Below, piece by piece: positions 1 through 7,180 of a DNA stretch of 64,000 nt (the stretch's first letter is position 1; each line of letters opens with the position of its first letter). The position numbers and the translations under genes are program-made. The stretch comes from Alphaproteobacteria bacterium (GTDB lineage Bacteria > Pseudomonadota > Alphaproteobacteria > Sphingomonadales > Sphingomonadaceae): the NCBI GenBank assembly GCA_005883305.1, contig VBAC01000001.1, forward strand, positions 1,488,001-1,552,000. Direction: 5' to 3'. Under the pieces are notes generated by a model. That model was not told where the DNA came from. It saw only the letters and a list, made by a program, of their open reading frames with translations, and searched no databases.

Positions 1-87
1 GGGGTGACGGGCAAGGTAATATCCGGAGCCAAACAAGCCAACGACGCTGAATGTCGGTCCGTCCGAGGCCGGCCCAGGCTCAAGGCC

Positions 88-465
88 TCAGCAGGCGCCG
101 ATCTTGCGCGCCTGGGCGCGGAGCGCGAAGGGCGTGCCGTTGTGCAGGCCCTGGCTGTCGATCTGCACCAGCCGCGGAGTCTCCACCCGAAGCACCGTGC
201 GGCCGCGGCCGACGCCCGGGCAGACATAGTTGACCGTCACCGAATGGGCATCCGACGAGATCACCTCGTGGGTGCAGGCCTGGGGGCCGTGCTGCGGCTG
301 GGCGAGCAGGAAGGGATCGCCGAGGCAGACGGTTCCGGCCGGGCTGTCGCCGGACCGAAGCTCCCATTGCCCGCGCTCGACCGCGCCGAGCGGGCCGGGC
401 GCCTGCGACACGGCCGGCCAGGCCAGAGCGGCGGAAAGAAGCGCGAAGGGGGGAAGGATACGCAT
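88..465 (-). CDS. small secreted cysteine-containing protein, DUF3617-like
   Basis: This 125-residue protein begins with a clear Sec signal peptide (MRILPPFALLSAALAWP, probable cleavage after AVSQA near residue 21), so it should act in the periplasm. The mature part has four cysteines (in TVCLGD, QACTHE, YVCPG and the terminal GAC) and a pattern resembling DUF3617: a GxWE start, then paired cysteines, then a C-terminal Cys. The function of that family is unknown. It is transcribed away from hslO with about 60 bp between them. The family match is from pattern only; the reading frame and export signal are well supported. Confidence 0.65.
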   Translation of the reverse strand: MRILPPFALLSAALAWPAVSQAPGPLGAVERGQWELRSGDSPAGTVCLGDPFLLAQPQHGPQACTHEVISSDAHSVTVNYVCPGVGRGRTVLRVETPRLVQIDSQGLHNGTPFALRAQARKIGAC

Positions 466-526
466 GAGACGGGGCCTACTCGGTCCGAATTACAGCAAAT
501 TTACGGCATCGGCGCCCCGACCGCAA

Positions 527-1438
527 TCAATCGTTGAGTTCGCTCGCCTTGATCGGAAAGACTCTGGAGCAGAATTCGCAATCGACGCTGATGAAGCCCT
601 CGTCGTCGACCATCTCCGCCTGCTCCTCGGCCCCGAACCGTCCGATCACCCCGCGGATATAATCGTAGCTGCACCGGCAGCCCTTGCTCAGCGGCACGGC
701 AGCGAGCACGCGCGCCTCCTCCTCGTGGAACAGGCGCCAGAGCAGGGTTTCGAGCGGCAGGGCCGAATCGACCAGCTCCTCGCGGCGGATCGTTTCGCCG
801 AGCGCCCGGACATGGTCCCATTCGGGATGGTCGAGCCTGGTGTGCAGCCGCTCGCGCCCCTCCTCGCCTTCCGGCAAATGCTGGAGGAGAATTCCGCCGG
901 CGGCATGGCCCTTGTCCGAGACCGCGAGTCGAACGAGGCTCGGGATCTGCTCGGACTGGGCGAAGAAATGCTCGACCGCCTCGCCGAGGCTCCCGCCTTC
1001 GAGCGGGACGATGCCCTGGTAGCGCTCGTTCGACGCGGACTGGTCGAAGGTGATCGCCAGATAGCCCTTGCCGAACAGGGCGAAGAGCGAGGGCAGGTTC
1101 GGCTGCTCCGCGAGCCGCTCGGTATCGAAGCGGACATAGCCGCGAAGCTCGCCGCCGCGATAGTCGGCCACGAGCAGGTCGACGATCCCGGCCTCGGTCT
1201 GCGCCTGCAGAGTGAGCTGGCCGCCGGCGTCCTTGAGCGTTGCGCCGAGCAGGGCGGTCAGCACCAAAGCCTCGGAGAGGAGCCGGGCGATCGACGCCGG
1301 ATAATCGTGCGCCGAGAGGATGTCGTCGAGCACCGGGCCGAGGCGCACCAGCCGCCCGCGGGCGTGCCGGTCGGGAAGCGCGAAGCCGATCGCCGCGTCG
1401 ATCGCCGCGGCCGCATTGGTCGTTTTGTCGGAATCCAT
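527..1438 (-). CDS. hslO: Hsp33 redox-regulated holdase chaperone
   Basis: This 303-residue cytoplasmic protein matches Hsp33, an ATP-independent holdase that is inactive while its zinc site is reduced and is activated by oxidative unfolding. The zinc-binding cysteines are visible near the C-terminus as C254xC256 (KGCRCSYDYIRG) and C287xxC290 (VDCEFCSRVF), about 30 residues apart, as expected for the family. The N-terminal region carries the usual start (GRLVRLGPVLDDIL) and the GGQLTLQ segment. In many alphaproteobacteria hslO follows argD and argF; here argD lies about 2 kb away on the same strand and argF is missing from the gap. Confidence 0.95.
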   Translation of the reverse strand: MDSDKTTNAAAAIDAAIGFALPDRHARGRLVRLGPVLDDILSAHDYPASIARLLSEALVLTALLGATLKDAGGQLTLQAQTEAGIVDLLVADYRGGELRGYVRFDTERLAEQPNLPSLFALFGKGYLAITFDQSASNERYQGIVPLEGGSLGEAVEHFFAQSEQIPSLVRLAVSDKGHAAGGILLQHLPEGEEGRERLHTRLDHPEWDHVRALGETIRREELVDSALPLETLLWRLFHEEEARVLAAVPLSKGCRCSYDYIRGVIGRFGAEEQAEMVDDEGFISVDCEFCSRVFPIKASELND

Positions 1439-1512
1439 CGCGCCGATGTGGCGATTGAGTCGGCGGGGTCAATATCTTCCGTCCTGCGGGCCGCTTCTGT
1501 AGGGTGGGCGCC

Positions 1513-2634
1513 ATGGCCGACGCAGGGAAAGGGAAGCGCGAAGCGCCGGGCGTGCCGCTGGCCTCCGGCGACCACGCGCCGTGGTTCCGCGCCGCGGCGC
1601 TTTCGGGATCGCCCACTTATCAATTCGATACGGTCGCCGGGCGCCACGTCCTGCTGCTCTTCATCGGCTCGGCGAAGCACGAAGCGATGCGCCACGCGCT
1701 CGCCGTCGTCGCCCGCGAACGCGCTTTGTTCGACGACGAGACCGCCTGCTTCTTCGGAATAACCGTCGATCCACAGGACGCCGAGGCGGGCAGAATCGTC
1801 CAGCAGCTCCCGGGCGTCCGCTTCTTCCTCGATTTCGACCGCAAGGTCAGCGCGCTCTACGGGGCGATCGACGGCGAACGCTACCGCCCGCACTGGCTGC
1901 TGCTCGATCCCGGCCTCAGGGTCGTCGGCCGCTTCGCCGCGGACCAGGGCGAACAGGCCGTCGCCGCTCTGAGAGAGAGAATCGCCGGCGCCGGCGAGAG
2001 CGGCTGGGCTCCCGTCCTCGTCGTTCCGGACGTGTTCGAGCCGCAAATGTGCGCCACGCTGATCGGCCTTTACGAGGAGCAGGGCGGCGAGCCTTCGGGC
2101 TTCATGCGCGAGGTGGAGGGCAAGACCGTCCTCCAGGTCGATCCCGCCCACAAGCAGCGCCGCGACGCCGGGATCGAGGACGAGGCGCTTCGCCGGGCGC
2201 TCGTCGCCCGGCTGCGGCGCCGGCTGAGCCCGGCGGTCGAGCGCGCCTTCCAGTTCCGCCCGACCAGGATCGAGCGCTACATCGTCGCCTGCTACGAGGC
2301 CGGAGCGGGCTATTTCCGTCCCCACCGCGACAACACCACCGCCGGCACCGCGCACCGCAAGTTCGCCGTGACGATCAACCTCAACGCCGGGGATTATGAC
2401 GGCGGCGACCTTCGCTTCCCCGAATATGGCGCGCGCACCTACCGGGCGCCCACCGGCGGCGCGGTGGTCTTCTCCTGCTCGCTGCTCCACGAGGCGACCC
2501 CGGTCACCCGCGGCCGCCGCTTCGCCTTCCTCCCCTTCCTCTACGACGAGGAGGGAGCGAAGCTGCGCGAGGCCAACAACCCCCACCTCGGCGAGGGAGT
2601 CGACGCCTATCGCATGGGCAAGGCGGTGGATTGA
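1513..2634 (+). CDS. redoxin-domain / 2OG-Fe(II) oxygenase fusion protein
   Basis: This 373-residue protein has two parts. Residues about 12-160 resemble a peroxiredoxin/AhpC-TSA fold (GDHAPWF start, FFGITVDPQDAE, FFLDFDRKVSALYGA), but the usual peroxidatic Cys position is FIGSAKHEAM and has no Cys. Residues about 165-373 form a prolyl-4-hydroxylase-like 2OG-Fe(II) oxygenase with iron ligands H271xD273 (FRPHRDN) and H326 (LLHEATP), and the 2-oxoglutarate-binding R336. It is probably a cytoplasmic hydroxylase of a protein or small molecule; the substrate cannot be read from sequence. The ATG at 1513 is preferred over the GTG at 1504 because AGGG lies about 8 nt upstream. Confidence 0.85.
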   Translation: MADAGKGKREAPGVPLASGDHAPWFRAAALSGSPTYQFDTVAGRHVLLLFIGSAKHEAMRHALAVVARERALFDDETACFFGITVDPQDAEAGRIVQQLPGVRFFLDFDRKVSALYGAIDGERYRPHWLLLDPGLRVVGRFAADQGEQAVAALRERIAGAGESGWAPVLVVPDVFEPQMCATLIGLYEEQGGEPSGFMREVEGKTVLQVDPAHKQRRDAGIEDEALRRALVARLRRRLSPAVERAFQFRPTRIERYIVACYEAGAGYFRPHRDNTTAGTAHRKFAVTINLNAGDYDGGDLRFPEYGARTYRAPTGGAVVFSCSLLHEATPVTRGRRFAFLPFLYDEEGAKLREANNPHLGEGVDAYRMGKAVD

Positions 2635-2671
2635 GGCGCGCCGCCCCGAAGGTCGTCATGCGGAACGTGTT

Positions 2672-2860
2672 TCACTCCGCGCCCGATTCGCTCCGCGCCT
2701 TCTGGCCTTTCGCTTCGGCCGCGCCGCGGAACAAACGGTCGGAGGTCTCGACCGCCGCGTCCGGAGTGAAGGAAATGGCGACTCCGTCCGGCCCGTCGAC
2801 CTGGACCTCGCCTTCCTCGGCGGTGACCTCGCTCGGAGTCGCGTGCGGCTTGTTCTCCAT
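2672..2860 (-). CDS. small acidic hypothetical protein
   Basis: This is a 62-residue acidic protein starting MENKPHATPSEVTAEEGEV and containing a regular DGPDGVAISFTPDAAVETSDRL segment that reads like a real structured domain. It has no signal peptide or membrane segment. Translation from the internal ATG is preferred over the longer frame start because the upstream residues are arginine-rich and look like noncoding translation. It lies downstream of the toxin-antitoxin pair on the same strand. I do not recognise the family with certainty, and the function is unknown. Confidence 0.55.
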   Translation of the reverse strand: MENKPHATPSEVTAEEGEVQVDGPDGVAISFTPDAAVETSDRLFRGAAEAKGQKARSESGAE

Positions 2861-2938
2861 CCGGGCAAAACGGCCCGGAGCGCGGCGCGTTCCCCTCAAG
2901 CCGCCTGCGGCACTCCATCGTGTCTCCGCGGAGCAGGC

Positions 2939-3205
2939 TCAGTAATGATAACGGCACTGCGCCACTTCCAGCGTTTGCGCGTCGCCCTTCCCCGAGACTC
3001 GGTAGACCAGCCGATGCTTCTGGTCGATCCGGCGCGACCACCAACCGGTCAGATTGCCTCCCAGCGGCTCCGGCTTTCCGGTGCCGCGAAACGGATCGCG
3101 CATGCATCCCTTCAGAAGGGCGTTGAGGCGGGCCAGGATTTTATCGTCTTCCGCCTGCCAATAGAGATATTGGTCCCAGGCACGTTCCGAAAAGGCGAGC
3201 TTCAC
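2939..3205 (-). CDS. yoeB: Txe/YoeB family mRNA-interferase toxin
   Basis: This 88-residue protein matches YoeB, a ribosome-dependent RNase that cleaves mRNA in the A site. Residues corresponding to the catalytic set of E. coli YoeB are visible: Glu46 (GTGKPEPL), Arg65 (QKHRLVY) and the C-terminal His-Tyr (CRYHY, residues 87-88). Length and the LLKGCMRDPF and WWSRRID blocks also fit. Its start overlaps the stop of the antitoxin gene by 4 bp (ATGA), the usual translational coupling that keeps antitoxin in excess. All catalytic residues appear intact, so the toxin is probably active. Confidence 0.95.
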   Translation of the reverse strand: MKLAFSERAWDQYLYWQAEDDKILARLNALLKGCMRDPFRGTGKPEPLGGNLTGWWSRRIDQKHRLVYRVSGKGDAQTLEVAQCRYHY

Positions 3206-3456
3206 GGCTCGAGCAGATCCCGCTCAATGCCCCTTCCGGCGTCGAGATCGGCGATACTGGCGAGCAACTCGCGGGCATTGGCGGGCGAGCGCAGCAAATA
3301 GAGCGTCTCCTCGATCGACGCCCAGTCGCTTTCCGAAACCAGCACCGCGCCCTCGCCGCGCTGGCGGGTGATCGCGATCGGCATATGGTCGTCGACGCAC
3401 TGGTCGATCACCGATTTCAGATTCTCGCGCGCCTCGGAATAGCTGATCGCTTTCAT
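3202..3456 (-). CDS. yefM: YefM/Phd family antitoxin
   Basis: This 84-residue protein starts MKAISYSEARENLKSVIDQ, the hallmark of the Phd/YefM N-terminal DNA-binding fold. It continues with an ITRQRGEGAVLVSESDWASIEETLYLL core and a C-terminal tail rich in charged residues that would neutralise YoeB. The start at 3456 is chosen because homologues begin MKAISYSEAR; the longer frame to 3498 would run through the promoter and operator. The protein is expected to repress its own promoter together with YoeB. It precedes yoeB with a 4-bp overlap. Confidence 0.93.
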   Translation of the reverse strand: MKAISYSEARENLKSVIDQCVDDHMPIAITRQRGEGAVLVSESDWASIEETLYLLRSPANARELLASIADLDAGRGIERDLLEP

Positions 3457-3462
3457 CGCCGC

Positions 3463-3491
3463 GATATGGACAAAGGATTGTCCAATGTCAA
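3463..3491 (-). promoter_or_regulatory. toxin-antitoxin promoter with embedded operator palindrome
   Basis: On the minus strand a perfect -35 box TTGACA (3491-3486) is followed after 17 nt by CATATC (3468-3463), a partial -10 match. The spacer holds the inverted repeat GGACAA-AGGA-TTGTCC (3468-3483), well placed for autorepression by a YefM-YoeB complex. The implied transcription start falls at or next to the antitoxin ATG at 3456, so the message may be leaderless. Promoter and operator function are inferred from position and symmetry. Confidence 0.55.
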
Positions 3492-3504
3492 GATTCACGC
3501 CTGC

Positions 3505-4692
3505 CTAGGCCGCCTGCGGCACTTCGTAATCCCGCGCCGCCGCCGAGAGCTTCTCGACGAACTCGGCGATATGCGCCTCCCCGATCACCAGCGGCGGCAG
3601 CACCCGCATCACATTGTCCCCGGCGGCCACCGTCAGCAGCCCGTGCTCGCGTAGGTAATTGACGAAGGCCCGGCTGTCGGTCTTCATCTTCACGCCGAGC
3701 ATCAGGCCCATGCCGCGCACGCTTTCGAACAGATGGTCGTGATTGGGAATCATCTGCTCGAGCGCGCCCCTGAGGCGCTCGCCCATTTGGGCCACGTGGG
3801 CGAGGAAGTCCTCGTTGGCGACGACGTCGAGCACCGCCTGGCCCGCCGCGCAGGCGAGCGGGTTGCCGCCATAGGTGGAGCCGTGAGTGCCGACGACCAT
3901 CCCCGCCGCCGCCTTCTCGCTGGCGAGGCAGGCGCCCATCGGGAATCCCCCGCCGATGCCCTTGGCCACGGCCATGAGGTCCGGCTCGATCCCGTAATGC
4001 TCATAGGCGAACATCCTGCCGGTCCGCGCATAGCCGCACTGCACTTCGTCGAGCACGAGCATCAGGTCGTGCTCGTCGCAAAGCGCCCGAAGCCCCTTCA
4101 TGAACTCCTGGCTGGCCGGGCGGATTCCCCCCTCGCCCTGCACCGGCTCGACCAGGAAGCCGGCGGTGTGCGGCCCCATCGCCGCCTTCGCCGCCTCCAA
4201 ATCGTCGAACTCGACGACGGTGAAGCCCGGCATCAGCGGCGCGAAGCCGTCGCGCATCTTGGGCTGGTTGGTGGCGCTGATCGCGCCCAGCGTGCGGCCG
4301 TGGAAGGCGTTGGAAAAGGTGATCAGCTCGTGCTTGTCGGGGCGCCCGTGATGATGGTGGTAGCGACGCGCCGTCTTGATCGCGCACTCGATCGCCTCCA
4401 CGCCCGAATTGGTCAGGAACACGGTGTCGGCGAAGGTCAGGTCGCACAGGCGCTGGGCGAAGGCCTCGCCCTGCGGGCTCCCGTAGAGGTTGGAGACGTG
4501 CATCAGCGTCGCCGCCTGGTCTTGGATCGCTTTGGTCAGCACCGGATGGCCGTGGCCGAGCAGGTTGACCGCGATTCCCGCCGCGAAATCGAGATATTTC
4601 TCGCCGCCCTCGCCATAGAGATAGCACCCCTCGCCGCGAACCGGCCGCACCGGCGAGCGCGGATAGACGGGCATGAGCGGCGTGATGGCCAT
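3505..4692 (-). CDS. argD: acetylornithine/succinyldiaminopimelate aminotransferase
   Basis: This 395-residue class III PLP-dependent aminotransferase catalyses the N-acetylornithine step of arginine synthesis and usually also the succinyl-DAP step of lysine synthesis. Visible signatures are FLTNSGVEAIECAIKTARRYH, the FHGRTLG block, the PLP-binding VLDEVQCGYARTG and the Schiff-base lysine in AVAKGIGGGFP. Homologues start MAITPLMPVYPRS, so the ATG at 4692 is chosen; the longer upstream frame translates a palindromic repeat. ArgF, often the next gene in related genomes, is not in this window. Confidence 0.95.
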   Translation of the reverse strand: MAITPLMPVYPRSPVRPVRGEGCYLYGEGGEKYLDFAAGIAVNLLGHGHPVLTKAIQDQAATLMHVSNLYGSPQGEAFAQRLCDLTFADTVFLTNSGVEAIECAIKTARRYHHHHGRPDKHELITFSNAFHGRTLGAISATNQPKMRDGFAPLMPGFTVVEFDDLEAAKAAMGPHTAGFLVEPVQGEGGIRPASQEFMKGLRALCDEHDLMLVLDEVQCGYARTGRMFAYEHYGIEPDLMAVAKGIGGGFPMGACLASEKAAAGMVVGTHGSTYGGNPLACAAGQAVLDVVANEDFLAHVAQMGERLRGALEQMIPNHDHLFESVRGMGLMLGVKMKTDSRAFVNYLREHGLLTVAAGDNVMRVLPPLVIGEAHIAEFVEKLSAAARDYEVPQAA

Positions 4693-4785
4693 TTCGGAGC
4701 TCCGGATCAGGTGTTGAACGCGTCCCGGGGACGCAGGGGCCAGCCTATAGGGAAGGGGGGCGAGAAGCGTCAATCGAGCGTAACC

Positions 4786-4823
4786 TCCCTCTCCCATAGG
4801 GAGAGGGTCGGGGTGAGGGGTTC
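4786..4823. repeat. palindromic intergenic repeat, CCCTCTCCC...GGGAGAGGG family
   Basis: A short dyad (ccctctccc-atag-ggagaggg) is followed by the tail tcggggtgagggg. The same family occurs near 9346, 12378, 13074 and 42031-42164. The rest of the argD upstream gap (4693-5050) holds several other small dyads (gcagtg-ccc-gcactgc, catgtcc-ggg-ggacatg, cctccccctcagggggagg) and the terminator at 4981, but no gene. Confidence 0.7.
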
Positions 4824-4978
4824 GGGCGCGGGAGGTTACCCGCAAACTCCGTAAACCCCCACCATGAGAAGGTAAGCAGTGCCCCGCACTGCTTAGCCAT
4901 GTCCGGGGGACATGGCGACCTGCTCATCCTCCCCCTCAGGGGGAGGGCTTAAACGGATATTCGTTTCCTGGCGCCAAT

Positions 4979-5010
4979 AAGAAAGGCGGCCCCCTAAGGA
5001 GCCGCCTTCC
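4979..5010 (-). terminator. rho-independent terminator after the 5051-5416 gene
   Basis: On the minus strand GGAAGGCGGCTCC-TTA-GGGGGCCGCCTTTCTT forms a GC-rich stem followed by a T-rich run, about 40 bp past the stop codon of the small secreted protein. Position, stem and U-tract fit an intrinsic terminator. Confidence 0.75.
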
Positions 5011-5050
5011 CATTCCTTCACGCGGGGTTGCCCGCCTCGGTCGCTGCCGC

Positions 5051-5416
5051 TTAGCCGCGGCGGCCGTCCCGGTCGCGGCGCTCGTAGCGGAGCTGCTGCT
5101 CGAGGCGGTTGACCTGGTTCTGCAGGCTGGCGAACTCGCGGCCCGAAAGGCCGTTGCGCCCGCGATAGTTCAGCCGCATCCGGATCTGCTCGGCGTCGCG
5201 CCGCAGGGCGGTCGCCTCGCGCGGCGAGATCTGCCGGTAGCGAAGCGAGCGGTCGATCCGCAGGTTCACCTCGTTGAGCTGCCGCAGCAGGTTGTTGACG
5301 GCCGGGCGGGCGGGGCCGCGCTGGTTCCAGGCCGTATTGTGATACTGGGCGGCAGCCGGCGCGCTGGCTGCGATCGCGGCGGTCGCCAAAGCGACGGAAA
5401 CAATCAACTTACGCAT
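5051..5416 (-). CDS. small secreted helical protein (paralogue of 5647-6015)
   Basis: This 121-residue protein has a clear signal peptide (MRKLIVSVALATAAIAASAP, cleavage near AAAQ), followed by a basic, helical, mostly alpha domain: LLRQLNEVNLRIDRSLRYRQ, then ISPREATALRRDAEQIRMRL, then a C-terminal coiled-coil-like LQNQVNRLEQQLRYERRD. The ATG at 5416 is chosen because it begins the signal peptide; the extra 15 residues upstream look untranslated. The neighbouring gene at 5647 shares the ITxRQAxxxRRDAxxI motif. Function unknown; probably periplasmic. Confidence 0.75.
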   Translation of the reverse strand: MRKLIVSVALATAAIAASAPAAAQYHNTAWNQRGPARPAVNNLLRQLNEVNLRIDRSLRYRQISPREATALRRDAEQIRMRLNYRGRNGLSGREFASLQNQVNRLEQQLRYERRDRDGRRG

Positions 5417-5543
5417 GTTACTCACTCCTTGCTGCACTATTGCAGAGGCCGTTCTACGCACGAGCCGCTGTTAGGCTCCTGAATGCGTCCGACAGAATCC
5501 GTTCATAATTGTCGCAACTTGTATGAACGGAATCAGGCTCCTC

Positions 5544-5628
5544 TCGTCATTGCGAGCGTAGCGAAGCAATCCAGTGCGGCCTCTGAGGCCCGCTGGATTG
5601 CTTCGTCGCTTCGCTCCTCGCAATGACG
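5544..5628. repeat. long palindromic repeat (CGTCATTGCGAG family)
   Basis: Imperfect arms cgtcattgcgagcgtagcga / tcgcttcgctcctcgcaatg, each with an inner CAATCCAG/CTGGATTG block, form an 85-bp dyad between the two small secreted protein genes. It resembles widespread REP-type intergenic repeats and would fold into a long hairpin in either direction. Confidence 0.75.
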
Positions 5629-5646
5629 AAGCAGCGTATCCTTCCC

Positions 5647-6015
5647 TCAGTGAGCAGGCGGGGCAGTCGGCCGGGCAAGACTCCGGGCGGCGAAAAGCCG
5701 GCTCTGAAGCTGATCGGCCTCGAAATCGGACAAGCCGTCGCTGCCATAAGCCCACCAGCTATCGGCGATCGCCCGCGCATCGCGGCGCATGTCGCGTGCC
5801 TGGCGGCGCGTGATCTGCCCGCTGTCGCGAAGATCGTCGATCCGTTCCTCGAGCCGCCGGATCTGCCCGCCAAGCTCCACGCCGCGCGAGGCGTTGCGCG
5901 GGGCGGGCGCCTCCGTCCGGATCGTGCCCGCGATCCCGCCGCCGTGGCGCGGTGCGCCTGGCCCGGTGCCGGTCGTCAGCGGCAGATACATCGCGAGAAG
6001 CAGGACAATGTGCAC
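5647..6015 (-). CDS. small secreted helical protein (paralogue of 5051-5416)
   Basis: This 122-residue protein starts with a hydrophobic leader (MHIVLLLAMYLPLTTG) that could be a signal peptide or anchor, then a Pro/Gly/Ala-rich linker. Its helical domain (GGQIRRLEERIDDLRDSGQ, ITRRQARDMRRDARAIADSW) matches the ITxRxA/RRDA pattern of the neighbouring secreted protein. The C-terminal part keeps a GLSDFEADQLQSRL segment parallel to GLSGREFASLQNQV in the paralogue. The pair probably arose by local duplication. Function unknown. Confidence 0.65.
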   Translation of the reverse strand: MHIVLLLAMYLPLTTGTGPGAPRHGGGIAGTIRTEAPAPRNASRGVELGGQIRRLEERIDDLRDSGQITRRQARDMRRDARAIADSWWAYGSDGLSDFEADQLQSRLFAARSLARPTAPPAH

Positions 6016-6131
6016 CCGACACCTCCTCGAATGGCGATGCCGGGGAGCCTAGTCTGTCAAACCTGTTACGCAGATGAACCGACGCAGGGTTCGAACTCAA
6101 TCAGCTTGGGATGCTTTGCGTCTGATGTCAG

Positions 6132-6250
6132 GAGTCATCCCGGCGAAGGCCGGGACCCATGCACTCAGGACGCGCAGAAAAGGGCTGAGAAGCCTCGCGT
6201 CTCTTCACCCCGTCGTGCTCATGGGTCCCGGCCTTCGCCGGGATGACTCG
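6132..6250. repeat. long palindromic repeat (GAGTCATCCCGGCG family)
   Basis: Two inverted arms (gagtcatcccggcgaaggcc at the left, its complement at the right) with CCCATG/CATGGG inner blocks enclose about 65 bp of variable DNA. The same element recurs at 8042, 45262 and 58482. Confidence 0.85.
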
Positions 6251-6291
6251 TTTATCGCAACGATGAAGCGACTTCCAATCGGGTCCGGACC

Positions 6292-7119
6292 CTAGGATTT
6301 GATCTTCCACCCCGTCCTAAGCAGCCCGTAGCACAGCGCGCCCAGCCCGATATTGATCGCCAGCAGCAGCAGCGCCCCGAACATCACCGGCGAATCGCTC
6401 GTCCCGAGGAAGCCGTAGCGAAAGCCCGAGATGACGTAGAAGAACGGGTTGGCATGGCTCACCGCGCGGAAGGCGGGCGAGAGCTGCTCGATCGAATAGA
6501 AAGTGCCCGAAAGGAGGGCGAGCGGAGCGACGACGAAATTGCTCACCGCCGCCGCATGGTCGAACTTCTCGGCCCAGATCGAGGTGATGAGGCCGAGGAA
6601 GGCGAGCATCGAACTGCCCGCCAGGCCGAACCACAGCACCGCCCACAAATGACGCGGAATGACGTGAACGCCGGGCCACAGCAGCATTGCCAGCCACACG
6701 GCGAGGCCGACCAGCACGGCCCTGGTCACCGAGGCGCCGGCCAGGCCGCAGATCAGCTCGCCGGTCGAGAGCGGCGGCATCAGATAGTCGACGATCGTTC
6801 CCTGGATCTTGCCGACCAGCAGCGAGAAGCTCGAATTGGCGAAGGCGTTCTGGATCATGCCCATGACGATGAGGCCGGGAGCGATGAAATCGGCGAAGGG
6901 CACGCCCATCACCGTCCGCCCCGATCGGCCCAAAGCGACGGTGAAGATCACCAGGAAAAGCAAGGTGGTGACGGCCGGCGCCCAGATCGTCTGCAACTGG
7001 ACCTTGAAGAAACGCCTCACCTCCTTCACATAGAGCGTCGCAAGGCCGCCCCAATTGACGTTCCTGATGACAGGGACGCCTGGGGCGGTACGAACCCAAT
7101 TCGAAGGCTGGTCGTTCAC
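6292..7119 (-). CDS. ABC-2 type transporter permease
   Basis: This integral membrane protein of about 275 residues has the ABC-2 permease layout: a cytoplasmic N-terminus (GLATLYVKEVRRFFKVQLQ), then six predicted membrane segments (for example APAVTTLLFLVIFTVAL, AVLVGLAVWLAMLLW, MFGALLLLAINIGLGALCYG) and the family block VSNFVVAPLALLSGTFYSIE. It resembles export permeases of the DrrB/NodJ/YadH type. The GTG at 7119 is preferred because an upstream ATG at 7183 would overlap the gcrA start. No ATP-binding partner gene is adjacent, so its ATPase must be encoded elsewhere. Confidence 0.85.
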   Translation of the reverse strand: MNDQPSNWVRTAPGVPVIRNVNWGGLATLYVKEVRRFFKVQLQTIWAPAVTTLLFLVIFTVALGRSGRTVMGVPFADFIAPGLIVMGMIQNAFANSSFSLLVGKIQGTIVDYLMPPLSTGELICGLAGASVTRAVLVGLAVWLAMLLWPGVHVIPRHLWAVLWFGLAGSSMLAFLGLITSIWAEKFDHAAAVSNFVVAPLALLSGTFYSIEQLSPAFRAVSHANPFFYVISGFRYGFLGTSDSPVMFGALLLLAINIGLGALCYGLLRTGWKIKS

Positions 7120-7180
7120 AGGGGCCGTCGCTATCCGCAGACGCCTGTTGCCGCAAGCCGTGAGAGCATAGGACGAAGCC

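Noticed and set aside
230-1762. 510-codon plus-strand frame opposite hslO
   Set aside because: A shadow of hslO, which has diagnostic zinc cysteines; the plus-strand translation is Arg/Ala-rich and featureless.
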